A DNA stretch of 64,000 nt from Butyrivibrio sp. INlla18 (GTDB lineage: Bacteria; Bacillota; Clostridia; Lachnospirales; Lachnospiraceae): positions 124,001 to 188,000 of the forward strand of contig NZ_FMXK01000004.1 in assembly GCF_900103635.1 (NCBI RefSeq). Direction: 5' to 3'. The position numbers were made by a program, and so were the translations under genes. The notes under the pieces were generated by a model. It was not told the origin of the DNA. It worked only from the letters and a program-made list of their open reading frames with translations, and did no database searches. Below, piece by piece: positions 16,598-26,027 of the stretch (the first letter of the stretch is position 1; every line of letters begins with the position of its first letter).

Positions 16598-18274
16598 TCA
16601 AAAATTGCCTGTTCTTCCAGTATTCATGAGGACTGGAAAGGCTGTCCACAGTATCACTACGTACCTTACAAGATATGTTGGTCCTAAAAGCACTGTAAGC
16701 CACACTAAAACCAGCGGCATGAAGGGTAATATTCCCTTGAAATCTTTTCTCGATAATCTGTAAAGGATCACAAAAAAATATATCAAAAAAAGCATTCCTG
16801 GTGAAAACAATAACGCAAGCACTGGTGCATCTTTGTGGAATGAGCCAATGGATAAAAATCTGTAAAGCTTATCTAATACCGGAATAAAGCTTGTTCTAGT
16901 GCCTGGAAGTTCAACTTCATAGCCAAAGTATGAGCTTTCATCGTAGGTAAAGGTAAATACCGTAGTTCCTTTATAAACATTTATCACTGCTGCCGGATAC
17001 CAATATCCGTAAGAAGTAAGAAACCAGGCATTTACATAGGTCATAGGGTGTCTAGCTAGCTCCTTTGCCCAAAGCTTCCAGAAACTGCCTTTATCCTTCT
17101 CATAATATTCGTTGTTAAATCCTACCTTCACAAGATCTGACACCCTAGAAGTGTACATCTTTAGATTATCTTCAGGAAGGTAAGTGGTGAGAATCTTAAT
17201 ATCTTCTGCAGATAGGTCCTCCCTATCATATGTATACACCCTTGATAGCTGCATTATAGGTACTGTCAGCATTTCCTGATTATCTTTGCCCTGGGCTCCC
17301 ATAGAGATTGCCAGCACTTTGGAAATAACCAGATAAGCAATGACTGGGATCACCAACATGAGTACAAGCTTTTTCTTTAGCTCTTTTCTAAAATAGATAA
17401 GGGCAAAGGGCAAAAATACCAGATACGCGTAAAAGCCATTATGTCTAAAGCAAGGCATCAAAATGGCTGCAATTACAAGGGCCGCGCACTTTCCTTTACT
17501 CTGTAGGAAACTTTCTTTGTCATTTACAAGCTGCACCAAAAGAACTATCAAAAGTAGCAAAAAAGCTGTGAATAAGCCATCTTTACTAGAGCACAGCGTA
17601 TACATGACGATCGTTGGAAATAGACCATAGTATAAAGTCCAAAGGATGCGTGATCTTTTGCCAATGCCTCTTTTGGACATATACACAAGAACGTAGGCAA
17701 ACACTGCAGTTATGACCAGCATCTGCAAAAAGATGTATGAAAAGATTCCAGCATTCCATGAACCTGTAACCTTGTGGACAAGAGCGATGGTACCTCCAAG
17801 TAAAAGTACGTGTAGAAGTGGATGATGTGTCGTAAAAGTCCTTGTCAGAACTTCATTTAATTCTTCTTGGGCATCGTACACGAAAAAGCCAGGAAACTCT
17901 GCAAGGAGAACTGGCATATTTAGAAGAACAAGAATTCCCCATGTGGTCAGGAACTCTTTTGTTCCAAAGATCTTTTCATTAGTAGCATTTTGATAATCGG
18001 CTCTATTAAGCTTCATGAGGCCAAAGAGCTTTTTGCCCTCAAAGGACTGGTTATAGTTCTTCCAGACATGCATGGTATCTACTGTCAAAACTGCCATAAT
18101 AGCCACCATTACCATCATCGCATTTTTGTCAGTAAGGTCTATTCGGTCGATCTTTTCAAGCTGATAACCTATTACCAAAAAAAATCCCGATAAAACGCCA
18201 AATAAGCCTGACATAAGCCAGGCTAAAATTTGATCTGAATTATTCTTTTTTCTTTTCCCCATTTCACTCTTCAT
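16598..18274 (-). CDS. Polytopic membrane protein, DUF6020-like (possible GT-C)
   Basis: 558 aa membrane protein with about 12 hydrophobic segments. FPGFFVYDAQEELNEVL followed by THHPLLHVLLLGG resembles the DUF6020 family, whose layout (acidic residues in the first loop, then many helices) recalls GT-C glycosyltransferases that use lipid-phosphate sugars. The ATG at 18274 overlaps the end of the GtrB-like gene by 11 bp; a second ATG at 18262 is equally plausible. Directly following a polyprenyl-phosphate glycosyltransferase, it could use that enzyme's product outside the membrane. The function is inferred from position only. Confidence 0.7.
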   Translation of the reverse strand: MKSEMGKRKKNNSDQILAWLMSGLFGVLSGFFLVIGYQLEKIDRIDLTDKNAMMVMVAIMAVLTVDTMHVWKNYNQSFEGKKLFGLMKLNRADYQNATNEKIFGTKEFLTTWGILVLLNMPVLLAEFPGFFVYDAQEELNEVLTRTFTTHHPLLHVLLLGGTIALVHKVTGSWNAGIFSYIFLQMLVITAVFAYVLVYMSKRGIGKRSRILWTLYYGLFPTIVMYTLCSSKDGLFTAFLLLLIVLLVQLVNDKESFLQSKGKCAALVIAAILMPCFRHNGFYAYLVFLPFALIYFRKELKKKLVLMLVIPVIAYLVISKVLAISMGAQGKDNQEMLTVPIMQLSRVYTYDREDLSAEDIKILTTYLPEDNLKMYTSRVSDLVKVGFNNEYYEKDKGSFWKLWAKELARHPMTYVNAWFLTSYGYWYPAAVINVYKGTTVFTFTYDESSYFGYEVELPGTRTSFIPVLDKLYRFLSIGSFHKDAPVLALLFSPGMLFLIYFFVILYRLSRKDFKGILPFMPLVLVWLTVLLGPTYLVRYVVILWTAFPVLMNTGRTGNF

Positions 18275-19208
18275 CTAGAGTAGTCTCCCTGATAACGTAT
18301 TGAGGGTTTCTATTCTGTGAAATATACACTCTTCCTAAATATTCCCCAACCATACCCATCATGAGCATCAGCATTCCGCCAATAAAGATCATTGCGCTCA
18401 TAAGAGCTGAGAAACCTACAGGTACATTAGGATTAACAAACTTCTTGATGACTGTGAAGATTCCATACAAGAATCCAAGGAATGCAAATATTGTACCTGA
18501 CAGGGTTGCGATTCTAAGTGGCTTGATGCTAAATGCAGTAAAACCGTTTATCCACAGAGCCATAAGCTTGGAAAAAGTATATCCACTTGCTCCAACTTCT
18601 CTTTTTCTATGGTTAACATCTACATTAACGATTCTCTTGGTAGTTCTAAGAACAAGGCCAATTACGTATGGATATGAGCTTTCGTACTTGACCATTTCAT
18701 TAACTACGAATCTTCTAACAGCAAAGTAACTTGATACAAAGAGCTCCTTTGGTTTGCCAAGCATTACGCTGGCCATCCACTCATTCATGGCTGTTCCAAA
18801 GTTTCTAAAGAGGCTGTGCTGCTTGTGACCATATCTTGCATATACTGCGTCTGCGCCATTCTCAAGCGCATCGAGGAGCTTGAACACTTCATTGGCTGGT
18901 GTCTGTCCATCATCATCAAGACAAACGACATAATCTCCCTTTGATCTGCCAAGTCCTGCCATAAGAGCTGCGTGTTGTCCGAAGTTCTTGGCAAAGTTGA
19001 TTCCGATAATTTTATCTTTGTCTCTTTCTGCGGCAATTTTCCTGATAACGTCCCACGTATTATCAGGTGATCCGTCATTGACCAAAAGGATCTCGTAGTC
19101 GTAATCAATATTGCCGTTCATGGTCTCTTCTATTTCATTTATAACAGCTTCTAATGTCTTCTCTGATCTGTAGCAGGGAATAACAAAACTGACAAGCTTC
19201 TTTTTCAT
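18264..19208 (-). CDS. Polyprenyl-phosphate glycosyltransferase, GT2 (GtrB/ArnC-like)
   Basis: 314 aa GT2 enzyme. An N-terminal GT-A domain (FVIPCYRSEKTL, NDGSPDNTW, then the metal site CLDDDGQTP) is followed by two C-terminal membrane helices (about 232-255 and 266-290). This is the layout of GtrB, ArnC and DPM1, which move a sugar from a nucleotide donor onto undecaprenyl phosphate. Its partner types are nearby: a GtrA-like protein (22678) and several GT-C-like membrane proteins (16598, 19752, 23156). The similarity to ArnC (KNFGQHAALMAGL, RNFGTAMNEWMAS) fits an amino-sugar donor, which the aminotransferase at 21527 could provide; that link is inference. Confidence 0.87.
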   Translation of the reverse strand: MKKKLVSFVIPCYRSEKTLEAVINEIEETMNGNIDYDYEILLVNDGSPDNTWDVIRKIAAERDKDKIIGINFAKNFGQHAALMAGLGRSKGDYVVCLDDDGQTPANEVFKLLDALENGADAVYARYGHKQHSLFRNFGTAMNEWMASVMLGKPKELFVSSYFAVRRFVVNEMVKYESSYPYVIGLVLRTTKRIVNVDVNHRKREVGASGYTFSKLMALWINGFTAFSIKPLRIATLSGTIFAFLGFLYGIFTVIKKFVNPNVPVGFSALMSAMIFIGGMLMLMMGMVGEYLGRVYISQNRNPQYVIRETTLDEE

Positions 19209-19223
19209 AACATTACCTTCCGT

Positions 19224-19739
19224 TTATAACATTTTTTCCATAAGTATCATATCACTTTTTTGTCCATCACTGCACTCTACAAGTGGCACAAACTCAGTTT
19301 CAGTAAATCCTGCATGTTTGTAGCTCTTAATTGCAGCTTCATTAGTGGTAAATACTCTTAAGATAAGCTTTTTAAGCCCCATCTTGTCTCTTGCATAATC
19401 AGTTGCAAGAATGGCTGCCTCATTGCCATAGCCTTTTCCTATAGCATCATCTTCGCCAATAAATATGCCATACTCGGCAGTTTGAGTATCTGTATCTATA
19501 TCTCTAAAATACACGCTTCCTACAGGTCTGTTATGGTTGTCCTTTTCACAGATTATGAACTGAACAACTTCGCCTGTATTAACTTTTGTCTCTATCCAGT
19601 TCTCATGAGTCTGCCTTGTGAACACTTCTCTATATACGAAGTTCCCACGCACTCTTTCGTTATTGCGCCACTTCACGATAAGATCAGTGTCATCACTTGT
19701 CATGAGCCTGATGTTTACTTTATCTCCAATAATATACAT
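19224..19739 (-). CDS. GNAT N-acetyltransferase (PseH-like)
   Basis: 171 aa acetyl-CoA-dependent N-acetyltransferase of the RimJ/PseH type. The opening LMTSDDTDLIVKWRNNERVR matches the start of PseH-like enzymes. GKGYGNEAAILATDYA contains the acetyl-CoA loop, and FTTNEAAIKSYKHAGF is the conserved C-terminal strand-helix. The likely substrate is a 4-amino group on a nucleotide sugar. Candidates are the product of the WecE-like aminotransferase at 21527, or the pseudaminic acid precursor needed by PseG at 29936. It is the only sugar-type GNAT in the window. Which pathway it serves cannot be told from sequence. Confidence 0.85.
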   Translation of the reverse strand: MYIIGDKVNIRLMTSDDTDLIVKWRNNERVRGNFVYREVFTRQTHENWIETKVNTGEVVQFIICEKDNHNRPVGSVYFRDIDTDTQTAEYGIFIGEDDAIGKGYGNEAAILATDYARDKMGLKKLILRVFTTNEAAIKSYKHAGFTETEFVPLVECSDGQKSDMILMEKML

Positions 19740-19751
19740 TGCTTTACCTAC

Positions 19752-21512
19752 TTATCTTACTGAAATTGAATAGATGCCAAAGGCGTCAGCTACCTTATCA
19801 ACTTCTTTTACTGTAACATCTATGCCTTTCTCCCTGTAATAATCAGCTATCCAGGTCACATCCTCTGAAAGATTCTGAACCATATAGACGTTATCCAAAA
19901 GAAGCGAATCCTGCATATTTGTAAGGCCAAATCTCTCCATCTTCTCTTTAAAAAGAGGACTCTTTGATGCCCAGCCGCCCATAATATCATGGTTAGCGTA
20001 GCTATTATCTACTCTTTCAAACATCTTTTCAGAGAAAGTAGCCTCTCCGTCAGCCTTATTTTCGCCGCAAGAAACACTGGTATAAACATCTATGAAATAG
20101 AAATTATCTTTGTTTGCATCAAAATAGTCATAAAGTGCATCGTAGTGCTGTCTCATGCTATCTCTTGACGCCATTTCAGTTTTAATGATATCAAACTGGT
20201 TTGGAATTGATAACAAGCTTATAAGCGAAACTGCTACGAGCGGCACAAATACAACTCTTTTACCATTTCTGTCCTTCATATGGATGATCGCCAGAAGTAT
20301 CACGATCTCCATGAGGTACAAGGGATGAGTTATCCTTATTGGATCTCGTCCTCTGACTATTATGTAGAGCCACAGGCTACTGCGACATGCAAATAGCAGT
20401 GCAAGGAGCCCAAATGTAAGTAATATGTTTTTCTTATTCCTTTCTGCCACTGGGAAAAGAGCTGTTAATATTGCACCCAGGTATAAAAGAAGTACGATCA
20501 TATTCCATGGAAAATCTGTCATTGGGTATTCATAGCTCTTTTGACCAGATATGAACCTCATGCGGTATAGATATGGTGAAATTGCATTCAAAAGCTGCTT
20601 GGTCATAGGAACTTCATCAGTTCTAAGCTTGGCAGCATACTGTGCAACTGCATTTAATGTTTCTGCATTTATTTCTTCATCGATACCAAAGTTGTAATTA
20701 ACAAGGAGCTCCTGCTCGCTTTCGGAAAGGCCTATGCTGTCGTAAAAATCCTTGTTATCAGCATATTCAGGAATGTACTGGAAATCATAGAGCTCGGTTC
20801 TTGCATCAAATAGCCTGTAGAACTCCTTCCACTCAGGTGATGAGTATCCAATCTTATTAGCCACCTGTCCTAGGATCAATGCACAGATTATTAGAATGAA
20901 TGCTTTGAGGTAATTCTTAAACTCTTTTCCTGTAAGAGCCCATCTGATAAGTATTCCAACACAAAGCATTGGAAGTGTCAAAAGAAGCATCTCTGACCTT
21001 AACAGGTACGCCACAAATACCAAGATCACAGCAAATAAAAGGTTCTTATCCTTTTCCTTGTGAGTCATTATGAGAAATGTAGCTGTAGCTGAGAGCATTC
21101 CGCATGTGAATGTGTACTGTACAAAGAGAAAGTGGGATGCCATGGTTCCAAGGAAAAGAAGGATCACCATAATAGACCATACTACCTTGTTGGCTTTTTC
21201 AGATACATCGTCTATTACATAATAGCCCACTGCAAACACGCACAAGAACTGCAAAAAGCACAAAAAAATGCCATACCAGTCAGGCGCTCTAAATACTCTG
21301 TAAAACACAGAGATAAGCGCACTTATCGGGTATAGCATCTGTATATTATGCCCAGCAGGCACACCTGTATAGGAGCCTGAAAGAATATCTTTCATGAGAA
21401 CATCATCATTTAAGTCAAAATAATAATCTCCAACTACACCTACAACCACCATAATGATCAGGGTAATCAGCGCCGTGATTATTATATTAAGGCTTAAAGA
21501 TGATCTCCTCAT
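19752..21512 (-). CDS. Polytopic membrane protein, GT-C-like, unknown function
   Basis: 586 aa with about 11 membrane segments and a C-terminal soluble domain of about 130 residues, probably external. Acidic residues in the first loop (FDLNDDVLMKDIL, about 32-44) are placed as in GT-C glycosyltransferases. I do not recognise a named family. A good RBS (GGAG, 7 bp) precedes the ATG, and it follows the aminotransferase gene at 14 bp. Being next to a GtrB-like enzyme, a GtrA-like protein and an acetyltransferase, it may be the acceptor-specific transferase of a side-chain addition system. Confidence is high that it is a real gene, low for function. Confidence 0.72.
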   Translation of the reverse strand: MRRSSLSLNIIITALITLIIMVVVGVVGDYYFDLNDDVLMKDILSGSYTGVPAGHNIQMLYPISALISVFYRVFRAPDWYGIFLCFLQFLCVFAVGYYVIDDVSEKANKVVWSIMVILLFLGTMASHFLFVQYTFTCGMLSATATFLIMTHKEKDKNLLFAVILVFVAYLLRSEMLLLTLPMLCVGILIRWALTGKEFKNYLKAFILIICALILGQVANKIGYSSPEWKEFYRLFDARTELYDFQYIPEYADNKDFYDSIGLSESEQELLVNYNFGIDEEINAETLNAVAQYAAKLRTDEVPMTKQLLNAISPYLYRMRFISGQKSYEYPMTDFPWNMIVLLLYLGAILTALFPVAERNKKNILLTFGLLALLFACRSSLWLYIIVRGRDPIRITHPLYLMEIVILLAIIHMKDRNGKRVVFVPLVAVSLISLLSIPNQFDIIKTEMASRDSMRQHYDALYDYFDANKDNFYFIDVYTSVSCGENKADGEATFSEKMFERVDNSYANHDIMGGWASKSPLFKEKMERFGLTNMQDSLLLDNVYMVQNLSEDVTWIADYYREKGIDVTVKEVDKVADAFGIYSISVR

Positions 21513-21526
21513 ATTTCTGCTCCAGA

Positions 21527-22663
21527 TTAGTTAAATTTGTAGTACTCCTTTACTCTCATGACTACTTCATCAAGGTCTTCGTTTGTAAGCTTATAGTACA
21601 TAGGAAGTCTCAAGAGTCTGAGGCTTTCCTTGGTTGTATACTTGTCTTCTCCTCTGAACTCAGAGTACTTCACACCAGCTTTGGATGAGTGAAGTGGTAC
21701 ATAGTGAGATGCAGGTAAGATATCATTACTCTTAAGGTAGTTAATAAGTCCTGTTCTCTCCTCTACATCCTTACACTTGATGTAGAACATGTGACCATTG
21801 TGTACACACTCTTCTGGCACATAAGGAAGCTCGATGAGACCTTTTTCTGCAAGTGGTCTGAGAGCTTCATAATATCTATTCCAGTGATCAAGTCTAGCAT
21901 CATTGATCTCATCCGCAAGCTGAAGCTGTGCATAAAGATATGCTGCATTCATCTCACTTGGAAGATATGAAGAACCTGGCATGATCCAGCTATATTTATC
22001 AACTTTACCAAGGTTATAAAGAGTTCTATTTGTACCCTTTTCTCTGATGATGATAGCATTATCAGCGTATGTCTCATCTCTTAAAAGAAGTGCTCCGCCT
22101 TCACCCATACTGTAGTTCTTGGTCTCGTGGAAACTGAAGTTACCAAAATCACCTATCGAACCAAGGGCTCTTCCCTTGTAAGTAGCCATAACGCCCTGAG
22201 CTGCATCCTCGATAACAAAGAGGTTATGACGCTTAGCGATGTCCATGATAGTATCCATCTCGCAGCCAACACCAGCATAGTGTACAGGAACGATTGCCTT
22301 AGTCTTTGGTGTGATAGCCTGCTCGATGAGGTTCTCATCAATATTCATAGTATCAGGTCTGATATCAACAAATACTACCTTAGCTCCTCTTAATACGAAA
22401 GCGTTAGCTGTTGATACAAAAGTAAATGAAGGCATGATGACTTCATCGCCTTCCTTGATGCCAGCAAGAATAGCAGACATCTCAGTAGCATGTGTACATG
22501 AAGTTGTAAGAAGTGCCTTCTTTACACCTGTCTTTTTTTCGATCCATTCATTATCAAGGGCTGTATACTTACCATCGCCGCAGATCTTCTGAGCTTCTAC
22601 ACACTCCTTGATATAGTCAAGTTCTTTACCTGTATATGGGGGTACATTAAAATTTATTCTCAT
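21527..22663 (-). CDS. wecE: dTDP-4-amino-4,6-dideoxygalactose transaminase (WecE/RffA-like)
   Basis: 378 aa PLP-dependent sugar aminotransferase. TTSCTHATEMSAILAGI, VEDAAQGVMATYKGR-like segment (VIEDAAQGVMATYKG), and SFHETKNYSMGEGGALLLR with PLP Lys182 are characteristic of WecE/RffA, which aminates dTDP-4-keto-6-deoxyglucose to dTDP-4-amino-4,6-dideoxygalactose. The RBS is GAGG at 6 bp. The substrate requires RmlA and RmlB, which are not in the window, although RmlD at 54787 implies that the cell makes the same intermediate. The GNAT gene at 19224 could then give dTDP-Fuc4NAc. This aminotransferase is distinct from the PglE-like one at 10643. Confidence 0.9.
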   Translation of the reverse strand: MRINFNVPPYTGKELDYIKECVEAQKICGDGKYTALDNEWIEKKTGVKKALLTTSCTHATEMSAILAGIKEGDEVIMPSFTFVSTANAFVLRGAKVVFVDIRPDTMNIDENLIEQAITPKTKAIVPVHYAGVGCEMDTIMDIAKRHNLFVIEDAAQGVMATYKGRALGSIGDFGNFSFHETKNYSMGEGGALLLRDETYADNAIIIREKGTNRTLYNLGKVDKYSWIMPGSSYLPSEMNAAYLYAQLQLADEINDARLDHWNRYYEALRPLAEKGLIELPYVPEECVHNGHMFYIKCKDVEERTGLINYLKSNDILPASHYVPLHSSKAGVKYSEFRGEDKYTTKESLRLLRLPMYYKLTNEDLDEVVMRVKEYYKFN

Positions 22664-22677
22664 GATTCACCTCTTGA

Positions 22678-23136
22678 TCAATCCTTCTTTTCAAGAAAAA
22701 TCTTTCTTGATATGAAATTATAAACCATTACTACGCCAGTTGCACCAAATTTAAAGAATACATCCTTAGCAAAACCTTCACTCATGATGCTCTTGAGCCA
22801 TGGCCAGTTAAGATAGATTACGTCGTAACCAAGGAAAAGGCAGAGCTCGTTGATTCCAAGTCCGATGATACTAAGTACAAGAAATACGATGAACTCTTTC
22901 TTTCTGCTGATGTCCTCTTTTCTCTCGAATACAAATTTAAAGCTTAAGATGTAATTAACTACTACTGAAACTGTGAATCCAAGAAGTGCCGACAAAAGGT
23001 AATACTGCGCAAACACCTCTGAGAATCCAACACTAACAAAAATTGCATTGAAGATTCTATATACTACATAATCAACAATGAAGCTGATAACTCCAACGAT
23101 TCCGAATTTGGCAATCTGTGCCAAAAGCTTATCCAT
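22678..23136 (-). CDS. GtrA-family membrane protein
   Basis: 152 aa with four membrane helices (about 10-30, 42-68, 83-103, 126-146), the size and pattern of GtrA proteins. FGIVGVISFIVDYVVYRIF at the N-terminus is the family signature. GtrA proteins are thought to help move undecaprenyl-phosphate-linked sugars across the membrane. Partner enzymes of the GtrB type lie at 18264 and 47683. It lies between the WecE-like gene and a GT-C-like gene with short spacers, supporting a three-part sugar-addition module. Confidence 0.9.
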   Translation of the reverse strand: MDKLLAQIAKFGIVGVISFIVDYVVYRIFNAIFVSVGFSEVFAQYYLLSALLGFTVSVVVNYILSFKFVFERKEDISRKKEFIVFLVLSIIGLGINELCLFLGYDVIYLNWPWLKSIMSEGFAKDVFFKFGATGVVMVYNFISRKIFLEKKD

Positions 23137-23155
23137 AAATAAAAACCTCTATCCT

Positions 23156-24901
23156 TTATTTTGATTCTGCAAAAACGATAAATCTATCGCTTTCGAAGAT
23201 TTTATTATAATCGTGATTTGCAATATAGTCCAATAAAATATCATATTTAGCTCCTACCAACGAGTAGTCCGCCATTTCTTTGGAAACAATGACTGTAGGA
23301 GTTGCATTATCGGATGCGTTTAATTCCATAAGCTGAGAATCAAACTTATCTAATGAGTAGCTATCAAGATCTGGCCATGCGGTGTTAATAGCTGGTTCCA
23401 TATCAAACATATAGGATATTCCTGGAATTCCGCCAAAGAGAATCACCTTAGTCTGTAAAAGATCTGCCTTTTCCAAAGCATCTTTTAACTCATCAAGGGA
23501 CTCTGCATTATCCTGTGTTGTGATCATTCCAGAAAGCTTAGCCACATTTACTCTGCTATCTCTTGGGGTTCCATCTGCACCATCAACGAATGAGTAACCC
23601 ATATGGAAAAGAGCTCCCTGAATAAATAGCGCAATAATAACAGTTGTAATTGTACTTTCCCATGCAAAGTTGTAGTCTGCTTCACCTGCTCTTTGGATCA
23701 TTCTCCTAAATAGCCAAAGAACTATTGGAGCAATGATAAAGAGATTATTAAGGATTGGGAAGGTATAGTTATTACTTCCAATGGGCGTTATAAGGATAAG
23801 GAGAAGTGTCACAAAGCTTAAAGTCTGCTCTTCTTTGCTACCATTTAGTATTCCAAGGCTTCCGATAAGGCTAAGCACTATTCCAGCGATGATGAACATC
23901 ATTGCAAGCTGGAACATTGAATCATAGTAATAATAATTTCTAGTGATAACTCCAATAGCAAAGTAATATCTGATAAGTACTAACAATCCGCCTATGAAAA
24001 GGAGCTTTTTGATAAGGACATATCTCTTAGGCAAAAGCATGAACATAATGATGCCCGCTGCAATACATGGAAGCATTATGATCATATCTGAAAGAGTTGT
24101 AAGATAAGCCTCTATGATGAGTGCTATCATTCCGCCGCCAGAATAGTCAGAGGCTCCCTCTGTCATACCAAATAAGCTGATTATCATATTTGGATAAGCC
24201 ATAAAGCCATACTTGATCGAAATAATAGCTATTGGCACAAGCATTCCTGTTAGGAACCCAAGGATACAGATACCTGTTCTCTTTAAAACATCTACTAGTC
24301 TGTCCTTGGTGATAAAGCCGTAGAACCACAAAGCAAGTATCATTGCTGTCTCTACGACATTTGGAAATCTTACAAGTACATTAAGTCCAAAGCATATTCC
24401 TGCAAGGAAAAGAAACAGGTTTTGTCTTTGCCATTGAAGAATGCCATGAACTAAAAGAATAGTTCCTACTGTAAACAGCAAGTAAGTTAAATAGTTATAG
24501 AGGATGACTCTTGGGCAAAAGCAGATGCTCTCTGCAATAAACTCGCCAATAAAGATCATCCATCCTGGCATAAATCTCTGAAGGCAATAATATGCAATAA
24601 GTGCGATGGCGCTTGTGATAAAGCTGCAATAGATACTAAATCCCAGCATTGTTCCTGCTCCAGGAAGCATCATTATGAGCTTACCAAAGACGTTACTGAG
24701 ATATGTAGAAAAGAGCCACATGGGATCAAGATTACCCATGTATTCGTAATTAGTCAGACTGTACATGGTGTCAGAAATATCAATTCCCTGATTGACACCA
24801 ATTAAAGGGTATAACAAAAGCACCACTGGAAAGAAATATCTCTCCAGCGGACGCTGAAATCTCTTGAAATTATAAAAATAACTTCTGATATTATTTAACA
24901 T
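23156..24901 (-). CDS. Polytopic membrane protein, GT-C-like
   Basis: 581 aa with about 12 membrane segments and a C-terminal soluble domain of about 110 residues. The first external loop has acidic residues (NQGIDISDTMYSLTNYEYM), in the position where GT-C glycosyltransferases carry their catalytic Asp. The family name is not certain. Its ATG overlaps the stop of the acyltransferase gene by 7 bp, and the GtrA gene follows at 19 bp. It probably uses a lipid-phosphate sugar as donor on the outer face of the membrane. The donor is unknown. Confidence 0.72.
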   Translation of the reverse strand: MLNNIRSYFYNFKRFQRPLERYFFPVVLLLYPLIGVNQGIDISDTMYSLTNYEYMGNLDPMWLFSTYLSNVFGKLIMMLPGAGTMLGFSIYCSFITSAIALIAYYCLQRFMPGWMIFIGEFIAESICFCPRVILYNYLTYLLFTVGTILLVHGILQWQRQNLFLFLAGICFGLNVLVRFPNVVETAMILALWFYGFITKDRLVDVLKRTGICILGFLTGMLVPIAIISIKYGFMAYPNMIISLFGMTEGASDYSGGGMIALIIEAYLTTLSDMIIMLPCIAAGIIMFMLLPKRYVLIKKLLFIGGLLVLIRYYFAIGVITRNYYYYDSMFQLAMMFIIAGIVLSLIGSLGILNGSKEEQTLSFVTLLLILITPIGSNNYTFPILNNLFIIAPIVLWLFRRMIQRAGEADYNFAWESTITTVIIALFIQGALFHMGYSFVDGADGTPRDSRVNVAKLSGMITTQDNAESLDELKDALEKADLLQTKVILFGGIPGISYMFDMEPAINTAWPDLDSYSLDKFDSQLMELNASDNATPTVIVSKEMADYSLVGAKYDILLDYIANHDYNKIFESDRFIVFAESK

Positions 24902-26007
24902 ATCTTTTCATCCCATTTGCGGATAAACTGAAACAACTTAGTATCCTTCATTACGCGGCCAATGAAGTCAAATATCATCTTGCGGATCCAGTCTACAAAT
25001 ATACCTGCTGCAAATACTATAATGACGCAGCGGATCATGTGCCAAGCAAAGAAGAGAACATTATCCATTGGAACTGGTCCAATAAGGCTTTCAAGCCACT
25101 CTACCCATCTGTTTCTGATCTCAAGGTGCATGTGTACAAGATATACGCCAAAAGTAAATGGTGCTACAAATCTTACTACATTCGCAAACCAGTTTTCTTT
25201 CATCTTGAGGAATCTAAATACTGAGAACAGACCAAGTGCTCCTGTTAAAGTAAAGATGAAGTTATAGTGAGTAGGCACCTGTGAGTAGTATATGAATCCG
25301 CCTCTTGTAAGATTTATGTAATGAAGTACAAGAGACATTGCAAGAGATATAAGTGATGATATCAAAAATACCAATGCACTTCTCTTAGCATTAAAGAAAA
25401 GAACTACGTCATATTTTCTGATGTATGCTGCAATAAGATACAGGCAGATGAACCAGCCATAATCATATCCCGCATGATCAGTTACAAACATTACAGGAAC
25501 AACACTCTTGATTGCGCAGAACCAAATGAGAAGACCTATGATGACGGTCTTGAGCTGTATTCTGCTAAGGGCATTTACAGCTGCATTGAGGACTGGAGAC
25601 AGAACATACATGATAACGTACGCCGTAACAAACCAGTAGTGCTCAGAAGATATTGGGAAAAGATACTGAGCAGTCTTGTAGATAGTATCATCACTTCCAA
25701 CTGTGTATGTTCCCACTATCATCATGGCAACAGAAATAAGTATGGTATAGAAATATACCTGACAGATAAGCTTTAGCATACGACTAAGCTTTATATTGGT
25801 CTGGGAAAGGAAATATCCACTAAGGAGCACATAAACATTGACACCAGTTATACAGAAAGTTTCGATAACTGTTGCAAATATCTGGACCTTTGAAGCTGGA
25901 ACCCCAAGCTGTAACAATGCATCTGCGTGGATATTGTAGTGCAATGTCACGATCATAAGCATTGCGATTATTCTAAGAAGCTCAAAATTAGGTTTTCTAA
26001 CGCTCAT
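24895..26007 (-). CDS. Membrane O-acyltransferase family 3 (OafA/WecH-like)
   Basis: 370 aa integral membrane acyltransferase. The N-terminal FELLRIIAMLMIVTLHYNIH contains the conserved Arg and the His of the family active site. About ten membrane segments follow, with SSEHYWFVTAYVIMYVLSPVL as the second landmark. It most likely O-acetylates the glycan. The start is the ATG at 26007, preceded by GGAGGAG; an in-frame TTG at 26019 lies within that ribosome-binding region and is unlikely. It overlaps the next gene by 7 bp and follows the ABC transporter gene at 20 bp. Confidence 0.88.
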   Translation of the reverse strand: MSVRKPNFELLRIIAMLMIVTLHYNIHADALLQLGVPASKVQIFATVIETFCITGVNVYVLLSGYFLSQTNIKLSRMLKLICQVYFYTILISVAMMIVGTYTVGSDDTIYKTAQYLFPISSEHYWFVTAYVIMYVLSPVLNAAVNALSRIQLKTVIIGLLIWFCAIKSVVPVMFVTDHAGYDYGWFICLYLIAAYIRKYDVVLFFNAKRSALVFLISSLISLAMSLVLHYINLTRGGFIYYSQVPTHYNFIFTLTGALGLFSVFRFLKMKENWFANVVRFVAPFTFGVYLVHMHLEIRNRWVEWLESLIGPVPMDNVLFFAWHMIRCVIIVFAAGIFVDWIRKMIFDFIGRVMKDTKLFQFIRKWDEKIC

Positions 26008-26027
26008 GCTCTCCTCCAAAAAACTTT

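Noticed and set aside
16592..16613. AACAGG/CCTGTT hairpin at the end of the DUF6020-like gene
   Set aside because: The stem is only 6 bp with a 10-nt loop and is not followed by a T-run, so it is not a convincing terminator.
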